NCBI RefSeq assembly: GCF_014207255.1
Contig: NZ_JACHCZ010000001.1
Span: forward strand, 1,789,378 to 1,853,377
Reading direction: 5' to 3'
From: Pseudomonas sp. JAI120
Lineage (GTDB): Bacteria; Pseudomonadota; Gammaproteobacteria; Pseudomonadales; Pseudomonadaceae
DNA: 64,000 bases
Shown: positions 27,330 through 36,328 of the stretch, piece by piece
Layout: each line of letters opens with the position of its first letter
Numbering within the stretch: position 1 is the first letter of the stretch
Program-made: the position numbers and the translations under genes
Notes under the pieces: model-generated
Told to the model about the DNA's origin: nothing
What the model saw: only the letters and a program-made list of their open reading frames with translations
The model's database searches: none

Positions 27330-27419
27330 TTACCTTGTCTTGCTTAGACGCAGGCTACATGGCTTGGCCGCGTGAATCGCTTGCAGACCATCGATGTAGG
27401 TACATTTCACGGTATTCAT
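27330..27419 (-). CDS. Possible 29-residue microprotein between flhF and fleN
   Basis: An ATG at 27419 with GAGG 4 bp upstream opens a 29-codon frame (MNTVKCTYIDGLQAI at the start, LRLSKTR at the end) that stops with TAA at 27330. It begins 6 bp after the flhF stop and ends 9 bp before the fleN start, so it fits exactly as an operon member. Two Cys and a basic C-terminal tail are the only visible features. It could also be a coupling leader that delivers ribosomes to fleN. No family recognised. Confidence 0.5.
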   Translation of the reverse strand: MNTVKCTYIDGLQAIHAAKPCSLRLSKTR

Positions 27420-27425
27420 CGCGCC

Positions 27426-28742
27426 TCAACCCACCCGTTTTGCCGGGTTGTGGTAAAGGTCGGCGAACATATCGGCCATCGCTTCCTCGCTAGGCTCTTC
27501 TTGCATTTGCACGCTGACGGCGCGGCTGACCAACTGATGACGGCGCGGCAGATGCAAGTCATCCGGGATCCGCGGCCCGTCGGTCAGATAGGCAACCGGT
27601 AGTTCATGGCTGATAGCCAGGCTCAACACTTCGCCCAGGCTCGCGGTTTCATCCAGTTTAGTCAGGATGCAACCGGCCAGACCGCAACGCTTGTAGCTAT
27701 GGTAAGCAGCGGTAAGAACCTGTTTCTGGCTGGTGGTTGCAAGCACCAGGTAATTTTTCGATTTGATGCCACGCCCGGCCAGGCTTTCCAGTTGCATGCG
27801 CAACGCCGGATCACTGGCTTGCAGGCCGGCGGTGTCGATCAGCACCACACGCTTGCGCAGCAGCGGATCGAGCGCGTTGGCCAGGGACTGGCCCGGGTCG
27901 ACGTGGGTGACCGGCACATTGAGGATGCGGCCCAGGGTCTTGAGCTGTTCCTGGGCGCCGATGCGGTAGCTGTCCATGCTCACCAGCGCGATGTTATTCG
28001 CGCCGTACTTGAGCACATAACGCGCCGCCAGCTTGGCCAGGGTGGTGGTCTTGCCCATGCCGGCAGGGCCGACCATGGCAATCACGCCGCCCTCTTCCAG
28101 GGGTTCGATTTCCGGGGTGCTGATCATCCGCGCCAGGTGGGCCAGCAACATGCGCCAGGCCTGGCGAGGCTCTTCGATTTCGGTGGTCAGGGCCAGCAGG
28201 TCGCGGGACAACGGGCCGGACAGGCCGATGCGTTGCAGGCGGCGCCACAGGTTGGCCTGTTGCGGTTTGCTGCCTTGCAGTTGGGTCCAGGCCAGCGAGC
28301 CCAGTTGCACTTCCAGCAGTTCGCGCAGGCCGTTGAGTTCAAAACGCATCGAGTCGAAGACACGCTGGTCGACTGCGGAGGCCGGGGCTGGCGCAGCAGG
28401 ACGCGGCGGTTCGATGAACGTTGGCTCAACCAGCGGCTCGGCGGCGGTCAGCGGCAGGCCGGCAAACAACTGGCGATTGGTGGTGGCATCGCTGTCGCCA
28501 CGCATGCTCAGTTCAGCCTGGGCCGAGACGATGCGCGAAGCGGTCTTGCGCAGCTCGTCTTCAAGTTCCATGTTCGGCACACGCGGCGCCAATGCCGAGG
28601 GGGTGTAGTCCAGGGCAGCCGTCAGCTCGACACCGCCGGCAATACGACGGTTACCGATAATCGCGGCATCGGCGCCCAGCTCATCGCGGACCAGTTTCAT
28701 GGCCTGACGCATATCGGCGGCGAAAAAACGCTTAACTTGCAT
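27426..28742 (-). CDS. flhF: Flagellar SRP-like GTPase FlhF
   Basis: 438 residues. The N-terminal B domain (MQVKRFFAADMRQAMKLV) and helical N domain precede the SRP-type G domain with P-loop GPAGMGKTTTLAKLAA, VSMDSYRIGAQEQL, VLIDTAGL and TKLDETASLGE. FlhF marks the pole where the flagellum assembles. Twelve bp separate it from flhA. Confidence 0.94.
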   Translation of the reverse strand: MQVKRFFAADMRQAMKLVRDELGADAAIIGNRRIAGGVELTAALDYTPSALAPRVPNMELEDELRKTASRIVSAQAELSMRGDSDATTNRQLFAGLPLTAAEPLVEPTFIEPPRPAAPAPASAVDQRVFDSMRFELNGLRELLEVQLGSLAWTQLQGSKPQQANLWRRLQRIGLSGPLSRDLLALTTEIEEPRQAWRMLLAHLARMISTPEIEPLEEGGVIAMVGPAGMGKTTTLAKLAARYVLKYGANNIALVSMDSYRIGAQEQLKTLGRILNVPVTHVDPGQSLANALDPLLRKRVVLIDTAGLQASDPALRMQLESLAGRGIKSKNYLVLATTSQKQVLTAAYHSYKRCGLAGCILTKLDETASLGEVLSLAISHELPVAYLTDGPRIPDDLHLPRRHQLVSRAVSVQMQEEPSEEAMADMFADLYHNPAKRVG

Positions 28743-28754
28743 AACCCACTACCC

Positions 28755-30884
28755 TCAGCCGTTGGGCCCTACTGTCGCGACGATAGTCACTTGCTTGTTG
28801 TCAGGAATTTCCTGATAAGCCAAGACGTGCAAATTCGGTACTGCCAGACGTCCAAACCGCGACAACATCGCCCGGACCGGACCCGCCACCAGCAGAATCA
28901 CCGGTTGGCCCTGCATTTCCTGGCGCTGTGCGGCGTCGATCAACGAACGCTGCAGTTTCTCAGCCATGCTTGGTTCCAGCAGAACGCCCTCTTCCTGGCC
29001 TTGTCCTGCCTTCTGAATACTATTGAGCAATATCTGTTCCAACCTTGGTTCCAAGGTGATCACAGGCAGCTCGGAGTCAAGCCCTACAATGCTTTGCACG
29101 ATTGCGCGGGACAATCCGACACGCACCGCCGCCACCAACGCGGCAGTATCTTGACTCTTGGCGGCATTGTTGGCGATAGCCTCGGCAATGCTGCGGATGT
29201 CGCGTACCGGCACCTGTTCGGCCAGCAGCGCCTGCAGCACCTTGAGCAGTTGCGACAACGACAGCACGCCCGGCACCAGTTCTTCCGCCAGTTTTGGCGA
29301 GGCCTTGCCGAGCAAGCCCATCAATTGCTGGACTTCTTCGTGGCCGATCAGCTCGTGGGAGTGCTTGTAGAGGATCTGGTTGAGGTGAGTGGCGACCACG
29401 GTACTGGCGTCCACCACGGTGTAGCCCAGGGACTGCGCCTGGCTGCGCTGGCTGATTTCGATCCACACCGCCTCCAGGCCAAAAGCCGGATCTTTGGCGG
29501 TAATGCCGTTGAGGCTGCCGAACACCTGGCCGGGGTTGATCGCCAGCTCGCGGTCCGGGTAGATCTCGGCTTCGGCCAGGATCACGCCCATCAGGGTCAG
29601 GCGGTAGGCACTCGGGGCCAGGTCGAGGTTGTCGCGGATATGCACGGTAGGCATCAGGAAACCCAGGTCCTGGGACAGCTTCTTGCGCACGCCCTTGATC
29701 CGCGCGAGCAATTGGCCGCCCTGATTGCGGTCTACCAGCGGAATCAGGCGGTAGCCGACTTCCAGGCCGATCATGTCGATCGGGGTCACGTCGTCCCAGC
29801 CCAACTCCTTGGTTTCCTGGGCGCGGGCTGGCGATGGCAGCAGTTCCTGCTGGCGCGCAACTTCTTGCAGGGCCTGGACCTTGACCGCATTCTGCTTTTT
29901 CCAGAACAGGTAGGCAGCGCCGCCGGCCAGGGCCGCCATGCTCAGGAATGAGAAGTGGGGCATGCCCGGCACGATGCCCATGATCGCCATGATGCCCGCC
30001 GCTACGGCCAGGGCCTTGGGCGAGGCAAACATCTGCCGGCTGATCTGCTTGCCCATGTCTTCGGAGCCCGAAGCACGGGTCACCATGATGGCGGCAGCTG
30101 TAGATAACAACAGTGATGGCAATTGCGCCACTAAACCGTCACCGATGGTCAGCAAGGCGTATACCTTGCCCGCATCGCCGAAAGTCATGCCGTGCTGGAA
30201 GATCCCGACCGCAATACCACCGATCAGGTTGATGAACAGGATCAGCAGCCCGGCAATGGCGTCACCGCGCACAAATTTGCTGGCACCGTCCATGGAGCCG
30301 TAGAACTCGGCTTCCTGGGCCACTTCCAGGCGTCGGGTCTTGGCCTGGTTCTGGTCGATCAAGCCGGCGTTGAGGTCGGCATCGATGGCCATCTGCTTGC
30401 CGGGCATGGCGTCGAGGGTAAAGCGCGCGCTCACCTCGGAAATACGGCCGGCACCCTTGGTCACCACCACGAAGTTGATGATCATGAGGATCGCGAACAC
30501 CACGACACCGACCACATAGTTACCGCCGATCACCACCTCACCGAAGGCCTGGATCACCTTACCGGCGGCGGCGTGGCCATCCTGGCCGTGCAACATCACC
30601 ACGCGGGTGGACGCCACGTTCAGCGCCAGGCGCAACAGGGTTGCCACCAGCAGGATCGTGGGGAATACCGCGAAATCCAGCGGCCGCAGGGCGTAGACGC
30701 ACACCAGCAACACGACGACGGACAGGGCGATGTTGAAGGTGAAGAACACGTCCAGCAGGAACGGCGGCATCGGCAACATCATCATTGCCAGCATGACCAG
30801 CAACAACAACGGCACACCCAGATTGCCTCGGGAGAGGTCAGTCAGGGTGCCACGGGCCGTGCTGAACATTTGAGAGCGATCCAC
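28755..30884 (-). CDS. flhA: Flagellar export apparatus protein FlhA
   Basis: 709 residues. About eight membrane helices in the first ~330 residues (LLLLVMLAMMMLPMPPFLLD, FTFNIALSVVVLLVCVYALRP) include the conserved FHIPEP-type cytoplasmic loop region (DAMPGKQMAIDADL). A large cytoplasmic substrate-docking domain follows. The start is GTG at 30884 or the adjacent GTG at 30887; GAGGA lies 6-9 bp upstream and VDRSQMFS matches the family N terminus. Confidence 0.93.
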   Translation of the reverse strand: MDRSQMFSTARGTLTDLSRGNLGVPLLLLVMLAMMMLPMPPFLLDVFFTFNIALSVVVLLVCVYALRPLDFAVFPTILLVATLLRLALNVASTRVVMLHGQDGHAAAGKVIQAFGEVVIGGNYVVGVVVFAILMIINFVVVTKGAGRISEVSARFTLDAMPGKQMAIDADLNAGLIDQNQAKTRRLEVAQEAEFYGSMDGASKFVRGDAIAGLLILFINLIGGIAVGIFQHGMTFGDAGKVYALLTIGDGLVAQLPSLLLSTAAAIMVTRASGSEDMGKQISRQMFASPKALAVAAGIMAIMGIVPGMPHFSFLSMAALAGGAAYLFWKKQNAVKVQALQEVARQQELLPSPARAQETKELGWDDVTPIDMIGLEVGYRLIPLVDRNQGGQLLARIKGVRKKLSQDLGFLMPTVHIRDNLDLAPSAYRLTLMGVILAEAEIYPDRELAINPGQVFGSLNGITAKDPAFGLEAVWIEISQRSQAQSLGYTVVDASTVVATHLNQILYKHSHELIGHEEVQQLMGLLGKASPKLAEELVPGVLSLSQLLKVLQALLAEQVPVRDIRSIAEAIANNAAKSQDTAALVAAVRVGLSRAIVQSIVGLDSELPVITLEPRLEQILLNSIQKAGQGQEEGVLLEPSMAEKLQRSLIDAAQRQEMQGQPVILLVAGPVRAMLSRFGRLAVPNLHVLAYQEIPDNKQVTIVATVGPNG

Positions 30885-30948
30885 CACCGGTATTCCTCGT
30901 TTCTTTGAAGCAAACTTTTGACGCCGGGAGGCGTCCTGGAGGCGGTAT

Positions 30949-30964
30949 TGCAAGAAGCCTTCCA
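30949..30964 (-). promoter_or_regulatory. Candidate sigma-54 promoter of flhA
   Basis: The minus strand reads TGGAAG, 5 bases, TTGCA: GG and GC are 10 bp apart as sigma-54 requires, but -24 deviates from TGGCAC. It lies 65 bp before the flhA start. Confidence 0.45.
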
Positions 30965-31022
30965 ACTTTGCTTTTGAGGAGGTGGATCGCTACAGGCGCC
31001 CGAGTTCTATCGGATGTAAACA

Positions 31023-31064
31023 ATCCAACTGTGGGAGGAGGCTTGCCCCCTCCCACAGTTGGAT
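31023..31064. repeat. REP hairpin (GTGGGAGG..CCTCCCAC type)
   Basis: ATCCAACTGTGGGAGG and CCTCCCACAGTTGGAT are perfect reverse complements around a 10-base loop, making a very stable stem. It sits just after the cold-shock gene on the minus strand and may double as its terminator or mRNA stabiliser. Confidence 0.85.
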
Positions 31065-31105
31065 CGGTGTACATTCATTGCCGACAGCGAAACTAACGCC
31101 CACGG

Positions 31106-31312
31106 CTAGTTCACAGCCTTAACTTCAGTTGCCTGCAGTCCCTTGGGACCATTGGCAAGCACGTATTCGACCTTTTGGTTTTCATCCAGGCTTTTGAAAC
31201 CGCTGGAAACGATCCCCGAGTAATGCACAAATACATCTTCAGAGCCGTCGTCCGGCTTGATGAAACCAAACCCCTTATCTACGTTGAACCACTTTACGAT
31301 GCCGGTTGCCAT
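31106..31312 (-). CDS. CspA-family cold-shock protein
   Basis: 68 residues, a complete OB-fold cold-shock domain with RNP1 KGFGFI and RNP2 DVFVHY preceded by GIVKWFN. It binds single-stranded nucleic acid and melts RNA structure. It has its own strong ribosome site (GGAGAAGG) and lies between flhB and flhA, which are usually separated by other genes or adjacent in pseudomonads. It has no known flagellar role, so either it is an insertion or its transcription is tied to this operon. The subtype (CspA, CspD or CapB-like) cannot be told. Confidence 0.9.
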   Translation of the reverse strand: MATGIVKWFNVDKGFGFIKPDDGSEDVFVHYSGIVSSGFKSLDENQKVEYVLANGPKGLQATEVKAVN

Positions 31313-31381
31313 TAACCTTCTCCACCCTGCTTGTTTTTAAGACCTGAGCCTTATCAAACGCGCTGGAAATAAGATTGACTA

Positions 31382-31397
31382 CTGTCAAAGTTGACAG
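31382..31397. promoter_or_regulatory. Dyad upstream of the cold-shock gene
   Basis: CTGTCAA, AG, TTGACAG is a perfect 7-bp inverted repeat, 70 bp before the cold-shock start codon. On the minus strand its right arm (TTGACAG) also resembles a -35 element, but no good -10 follows at 17 bp. Possible operator. Confidence 0.35.
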
Positions 31398-31429
31398 GTA
31401 GACGGCCGTTAGTGACGAGTGGTAAGAGA

Positions 31430-32566
31430 TCAGGAATCGCGACGTAATTCCGGCGGAATCGGCAGGTCCTTGAGCGGATCCGGGCGCTTGCCTTTGCCCG
31501 CGCGGTATTGGCGGATCTGATAGACATACGCCAACACCTGGGCCACGGCCAGGTACAACCCTGCGGGGATTTCCTGGTCGAGGTCGGTGGAGTAGAAGAT
31601 TGATCGCGCCAGTTCCGGTGATTCCAACAGCAGGATGTCGTGGGCCACGGCAATTTCGCGGATTTTCAACGCGGTAAAGTCGCTGCCCTTGGCCAGCAGC
31701 ATCGGTGCGCCGCCCTTCTCCGGGTCGTACTTGAGAGCCACGGCGTAGTGGGTCGGGTTGGTGATGACCACATCGGCGTCGGGCACCGAAGCCATCATCT
31801 TGCGCTGGGACATTTCCCGCTGCAGTTGGCGGATGCGTTGCTTGACCTCGGGGCGACCTTCCTGGTCCTTGTGCTCGTCGCGCACTTCCTGTTTGGTCAT
31901 CAGCAGTTTCTTGTGGCTTTCCCACAACTGGATCGGTGCGTCCACCGCCGCGATGATGATCAGCCCGGCGGCCATCCACAGCGCACTCCAGCCCACCACC
32001 TGCACGCTGTGGATAATCGCCGACTCCAGGGGTTCATGGGCGATGCGCTGCAGGTCGTCGATGTCGGCTGACAACACCATCAGTGCCACGAACAGAATCA
32101 GGATGAACTTGGCCAGGGCCTTGAGCAGTTCCACCAGTGCCTTGGCGGAAAACATGCGCTTGAGACCGGCCGCAGGGTTCATGCGGCTGAACTTGGGCGC
32201 CATGCTGCCGGCGGCGAACAACCAGCCACCGAGGGCGACCGGGCCGATCAGCGCAGCCAGCAGCAAGGTGATCAAGATGGGCTGCACCGCCAATATCGCG
32301 ATCTTGCCCGAGTGCAGCAGGTATTGGCCCATGGAGCCGGGGTTAAGCAGCACATCGCGCGGCAAGGTGAAGTTGTGCTTCATCAGCTCCATCAGGTCCA
32401 GCGCCAGGCCGCCGCCGTAGATCAGCAAGGCACCGGCCCCGGCCATCATGGTCGCAACGGTGTTGAGCTCCTTGGAACGGGCAATCTCGCCCTTTTCCCT
32501 GGAGTCCTTTTTACGTTTCTCCGTGGGGTCTTCTGTTTTGTCCTGACCACTCTCGCTTTCGGCCAT
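31430..32566 (-). CDS. flhB: Flagellar export switch protein FlhB
   Basis: 378 residues. A charged N terminus (DKTEDPTEKRKKDSREKGEI) and four membrane helices are followed by the cytoplasmic autocleavage domain with NPTH in VVITNPTHYAVALKY. Cleavage between Asn and Pro switches export from rod/hook to filament subunits. Last gene of the fliL-flhB run, 3 bp after fliR. Confidence 0.95.
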   Translation of the reverse strand: MAESESGQDKTEDPTEKRKKDSREKGEIARSKELNTVATMMAGAGALLIYGGGLALDLMELMKHNFTLPRDVLLNPGSMGQYLLHSGKIAILAVQPILITLLLAALIGPVALGGWLFAAGSMAPKFSRMNPAAGLKRMFSAKALVELLKALAKFILILFVALMVLSADIDDLQRIAHEPLESAIIHSVQVVGWSALWMAAGLIIIAAVDAPIQLWESHKKLLMTKQEVRDEHKDQEGRPEVKQRIRQLQREMSQRKMMASVPDADVVITNPTHYAVALKYDPEKGGAPMLLAKGSDFTALKIREIAVAHDILLLESPELARSIFYSTDLDQEIPAGLYLAVAQVLAYVYQIRQYRAGKGKRPDPLKDLPIPPELRRDS

Positions 32567-32569
32567 GGC

Positions 32570-33355
32570 TCAGCGCGCCCGTGCCAGATCACGTAAGAAC
32601 TGCAAGGCGTCGGTCGCCAGCGGTTGATACTGATTGAGAATGTCGGCCAGGCCGACCCAGAAAATTCCCATGCCCAATACCAGGGTCAGCGGGAAACCAA
32701 TCGAAAAAATGTTCAACTGCGGCGCTGCACGCGTCATGACGCCAAACGCGATGTTGACCACCAGCAAGGCCGTGATCGCCGGCAGCACCAGCAACAGCGA
32801 GGCACCAAGCACCCAACTGAGGCGCCCCACCAACTCCCAGAAGTGATTGACCACCAGTCCCGACCCCACCGGCAAGGTGGTGAAGCTTTCGGTCAGCACC
32901 TCGAACACCACCAAGTGGCCGTTCATGGCCAGGAACAACAAGGTCACCAGCATGGTCAGGAATTGCCCGATCACTGCCGCCGACACGCCATTGGTGGGGT
33001 CGACCATGGACGCGAAGCCCATGCCCATCTGGATCGAGATGATTTGCCCGGCGATCACGAACGCCTGGAAAAACAGTTGCAGCGAAAAGCCCAGCAGCGA
33101 GCCGATCAGGATCTGCTCGGCAATCAGCATCAGGGCACTGAGGTCGAGCGCGTTGACCGGGGGCATCGGCGGCAGGCCGGGCACGAGCACCACGGTAATC
33201 GCCACCGCGAAATACAGGCGGATGCGGCGCGGCACCAGGGTGGTACCGAACACCGGCATGCTCATCAGTACCGCCGTCACTCGGAACAACGGCAGGATGA
33301 ACGAGGCCACCCAAGTGCTGATCTGGGTGTCGGTCAATGCCAGCAGCGATTGCAT
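32570..33355 (-). CDS. fliR: Flagellar export gate protein FliR
   Basis: 261 residues with six or more membrane helices (FRVTAVLMSMPVFGTTLVPR, FQAFVIAGQIISIQMGMGFA with the conserved Gly/Gln-rich stretch, then GFPLTLVLGMGIFWVGL). It forms the core export gate with FliP and FliQ. Four bp separate it from fliQ. Confidence 0.94.
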   Translation of the reverse strand: MQSLLALTDTQISTWVASFILPLFRVTAVLMSMPVFGTTLVPRRIRLYFAVAITVVLVPGLPPMPPVNALDLSALMLIAEQILIGSLLGFSLQLFFQAFVIAGQIISIQMGMGFASMVDPTNGVSAAVIGQFLTMLVTLLFLAMNGHLVVFEVLTESFTTLPVGSGLVVNHFWELVGRLSWVLGASLLLVLPAITALLVVNIAFGVMTRAAPQLNIFSIGFPLTLVLGMGIFWVGLADILNQYQPLATDALQFLRDLARAR

Positions 33356-33359
33356 GCGG

Positions 33360-33629
33360 TCAGCCGATCAACTGCGGAATACTGCCGTACAGCTGCAGGA
33401 TGTATTCCATGAAGGTTTGCACCAGCCACGGGCCAGCGACAATTAGCGTGATCAGCATCACCAGCAGGCGCGGCAGGAAGCTCAAGGTCTGTTCGTTGAT
33501 CTGGGTCGCGGCCTGGAACATCGCCACCAGCAAGCCCACCAACAGGCTCGGCACCACCAGCACGGCAACCATCACGGTGGTCAGCCATAGCGCTTCACGG
33601 AACAGGTCAACGGCGACTTCTGGGGTCAT
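33360..33629 (-). CDS. fliQ: Flagellar export gate protein FliQ
   Basis: 89 residues, two membrane helices (ALWLTTVMVAVLVVPSLLVG and LVMLITLIVAGPWLVQTFME) with the family motif QAATQINEQTLSFLPRL between them. Part of the FliPQR gate complex. Family-normal length. Confidence 0.95.
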   Translation of the reverse strand: MTPEVAVDLFREALWLTTVMVAVLVVPSLLVGLLVAMFQAATQINEQTLSFLPRLLVMLITLIVAGPWLVQTFMEYILQLYGSIPQLIG

Positions 33630-33647
33630 GCTGCTTCACCTAACAAA

Positions 33648-34391
33648 TCACACCCCTCCGAAACTGCCGGCCAAAGTGCCGATAATCAACGCCCAACCGT
33701 CCACCAGCACAAACAGCATGATCTTGAACGGCAACGAAATAATCAGCGGCGACAGCATCATCATACCCATGGCCATCAGCACGCTCGCCACCACCAGGTC
33801 GATGATCAGGAACGGGATAAAGATCATGAAGCCGATCTGGAACGCCGTCTTCAGTTCAGAGGTGACGAACGCCGGCACCAGGATAGTCAGCGGCGCCTGG
33901 TCCGGGGTCGCGATGTCGGTGCGCTTGGACAGGCGCATGAACAGCTCAAGGTCGCTGGAGCGAGTCTGCGAGAGCATGAAGTCCTTGATCGGGCCTTGCG
34001 CCCTGTCGATCGCGACCTGGGCCGTGATGGTCTCGGCCAGGTACGGTTGCAGGGCTTGCTGGTTCACCTTGTCGAACACCGGCGCCATGATGAACATCGT
34101 CAAGAACAACGCCATGCCGGTGAGGATCTGGTTCGACGGCGTCTGCTGCAGGCCCAGGGCCTGACGCAGGATCGAGAACACGATGATGATCCGCGTGAAG
34201 CTGGTCATCAGCATGACAAACGCCGGGATAAAGCTCAGCGCTGTCATGATCAGCAGGATCTGCAGGCTGACCGAATACTCCTGGGCCCCCGCCGCGTTGG
34301 TACCCAGCGTAATCGCCGGGATCGACAACGGGTCGGCGGCAAACGCCAACGGCGCAGCCAGCAACAGCATGAGCGTCAATAAAACGCGCAT
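33648..34391 (-). CDS. fliP: Flagellar export gate protein FliP
   Basis: 247 residues. A cleavable signal peptide ([18 protein letters not shown]) precedes four membrane helices with the FliP signature [20 protein letters not shown] and [20 protein letters not shown]. It overlaps fliO by 1 bp, so translation is coupled. Confidence 0.95.
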   Translation of the reverse strand: MRVLLTLMLLLAAPLAFAADPLSIPAITLGTNAAGAQEYSVSLQILLIMTALSFIPAFVMLMTSFTRIIIVFSILRQALGLQQTPSNQILTGMALFLTMFIMAPVFDKVNQQALQPYLAETITAQVAIDRAQGPIKDFMLSQTRSSDLELFMRLSKRTDIATPDQAPLTILVPAFVTSELKTAFQIGFMIFIPFLIIDLVVASVLMAMGMMMLSPLIISLPFKIMLFVLVDGWALIIGTLAGSFGGV

Positions 34392-34825
34392 TACTTCTTA
34401 TCCTTCTGATCCTTGCCCAGCAACTCCATCAGGCGCTGGGCGAATTCTGGCGTGGCGGGCTGGGATTGGGTGGTTTGCACCGGAGTCTTGAGCACGTGCA
34501 GCGGCGTGATTCGGCCGGGGGTAATGCCCAGCAGGATCTGCTCCTCGCCCACTTGCACCAGCACCAACCGGTCACGCGGGCCAAGGGCGCGCGAGCCGAT
34601 CATTTCGATGACCTGGGCATTGCCCGGACCGATGCTCTGCACGCGACGCATCAACCAGGCCAACACGAAGATCAAGCCGACCACCAGCAACAGGCCCAGC
34701 ACCAGCTGCGTCAGTTGCCCGCCGACACTGCCGCCGACGGGCGCAGCGGCAGCTTGGGCCACCGGCTCCGCCGCCCACGCCGCCAATGGCAGCGCGGCTA
34801 ACAGTCCCACCATCAGCCGTTTCAT
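34391..34825 (-). CDS. fliO: Flagellar export accessory protein FliO
   Basis: 144 residues: a signal-like N terminus ([18 protein letters not shown]), one membrane helix ([21 protein letters not shown]) and a cytoplasmic FliO domain ([21 protein letters not shown]). It aids FliP stability and assembly. Confidence 0.92.
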   Translation of the reverse strand: MKRLMVGLLAALPLAAWAAEPVAQAAAAPVGGSVGGQLTQLVLGLLLVVGLIFVLAWLMRRVQSIGPGNAQVIEMIGSRALGPRDRLVLVQVGEEQILLGITPGRITPLHVLKTPVQTTQSQPATPEFAQRLMELLGKDQKDKK

Positions 34826-34826
34826 A

Positions 34827-35294
34827 TCAGCGCAACTTCTTGATGCGTTCGCTTGGGCTGATCACGTCGGTCAAGCGGATGCCGAACTTTTCGTTGACCA
34901 CCACCACTTCACCATGGGCGATCAGGGTGCCGTTGACCAGCACGTCCAGCGGCTCACCGGCCAGGCGATCCAGCTCGATCACCGAGCCCTGGTTGAGTTG
35001 CAGCAGGTTGCGGATGTTGATGTCGGTGCTGCCCACTTCCATGGAGATCGACACCGGGATGTCGAGGATCACGTCCAGGTTCGGCCCATCGAGGGTCACC
35101 GGGTCGTTGTTCTTCGGCACGCTGCCGAATTCTTCCATGGGCAGGCGATTACCCGCTGGTGCTGTGGCGGCATCCGCGGCCAGCAGTGCGTCGATATCGT
35201 CCTGGCCAACATCGCCGGTTTCTTCCAGGGCCGCAGCCCATTCGTCAGCCAGGGCCTGGTCTTCGGCGGAAGTGTTTTCGTGTTCGGTAGCCAT
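34827..35294 (-). CDS. fliN: Flagellar switch protein FliN
   Basis: 155 residues. An acidic N-terminal stretch (DEWAAALEETGDVGQDDIDAL) precedes the SpoA domain (LDVILDIPVSISMEVGSTDI, GSVIELDRLAGEPLDVLVNG). It forms the C-ring with FliM and FliG. The ATG at 35294 is used because GAGGA lies upstream; an earlier in-frame ATG lacks one. Confidence 0.94.
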   Translation of the reverse strand: MATEHENTSAEDQALADEWAAALEETGDVGQDDIDALLAADAATAPAGNRLPMEEFGSVPKNNDPVTLDGPNLDVILDIPVSISMEVGSTDINIRNLLQLNQGSVIELDRLAGEPLDVLVNGTLIAHGEVVVVNEKFGIRLTDVISPSERIKKLR

Positions 35295-35350
35295 TACATG
35301 TCCTCGGCGGAGCAAACATTCATAAATAGGGATACATCAACAGCGGTGGC

Positions 35351-36319
35351 TCAGCGACGGGTGATCGACTCCACCACCTGCAGCGCAAGGTTGCCCTTAT
35401 GGGAACCGAGCTTGACCTTGAACGACGGCACGCCGTTGGCGCGCATGATCATTTCGTCCGGCAATTCGACGGGGATGATGTCCCCCGGCTGCATATGCAA
35501 AATATCCCGCAGACGCAATTGGCGACGGGCGACGGTGGCGCTCAGGGGCACGTCGACGTCCAGCAGGTCTTCGCGCAGGGCCTTGACCCAGCGTTCGTCC
35601 TGGTCGTCCAGGTCGGACTGGAAGCCGGCGTCGAGCATTTCGCGCACCGGCTCGATCATCGAGTACGGCATGGTCACGTGCAGGTCGCCGCCACCGCCAT
35701 CGAGTTCGATGTGGAAGGTGGACACCACAATGGCTTCGCTGGGGCCGACGATGTTGGCCATGGCCGGGTTCACTTCCGAGTTGATGTACTCGAAACTGAC
35801 TTCCATGATCGCCTGCCAGGCTTCCTTCAAGTCAATGAATGCCTGTTCCAGCACCATGCGCACCACGCGCAACTCGGTGGGGGTGAATTCACGGCCTTCG
35901 ATCTTGGCGTGGCGGCCGTCACCGCCGAAGAAGTTGTCCACCAGCTTGAACACCAGCTTGGCGTCGAGGATGAACAGCGCGGTACCGCGCAGCGGCTTGA
36001 TCTTGACCAGGTTGAGGCTGGTGGGCACGTACAGCGAATGCACGTACTCGCCGAACTTCATCACCTGCACGCCGCCCACCGCCACGTCCGCCGAGCGGCG
36101 CAGCATGTTGAACATGCTGATCCGGGTGTAACGGGCGAAGCGCTCATTGATCATCTCCAGGGTCGGCATGCGTCCACGGACGATGCGATCCTGGCTGGTC
36201 AGGTCATAACTTTTGACGCTGCCGGGCTCGGCAGCTATTTCAGTCTGTACCAGACCGTCGTCGACGCCATGCAACAGCGCGTCGATTTCATCCTGGGACA
36301 GCAGGTCCTGCACGGCCAT
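35351..36319 (-). CDS. fliM: Flagellar switch protein FliM
   Basis: 322 residues. The N-terminal CheY-P-binding peptide (LLSQDEIDALLHGV) is followed by the middle CheC-like domain with the GGXG-type motif in VDNFFGGDGRH and a C-terminal SpoA domain (LSATVARRQLRLRDILHM). It receives the CheY-P signal at the motor. Confidence 0.95.
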   Translation of the reverse strand: MAVQDLLSQDEIDALLHGVDDGLVQTEIAAEPGSVKSYDLTSQDRIVRGRMPTLEMINERFARYTRISMFNMLRRSADVAVGGVQVMKFGEYVHSLYVPTSLNLVKIKPLRGTALFILDAKLVFKLVDNFFGGDGRHAKIEGREFTPTELRVVRMVLEQAFIDLKEAWQAIMEVSFEYINSEVNPAMANIVGPSEAIVVSTFHIELDGGGGDLHVTMPYSMIEPVREMLDAGFQSDLDDQDERWVKALREDLLDVDVPLSATVARRQLRLRDILHMQPGDIIPVELPDEMIMRANGVPSFKVKLGSHKGNLALQVVESITRR

Positions 36320-36328
36320 GTGGTGATC

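Noticed and set aside
27606..29951. Long plus-strand open frame opposite flhF and flhA.
   Set aside because: Same cause: antisense shadow of strongly biased codons, with no recognisable motif or ribosome site.
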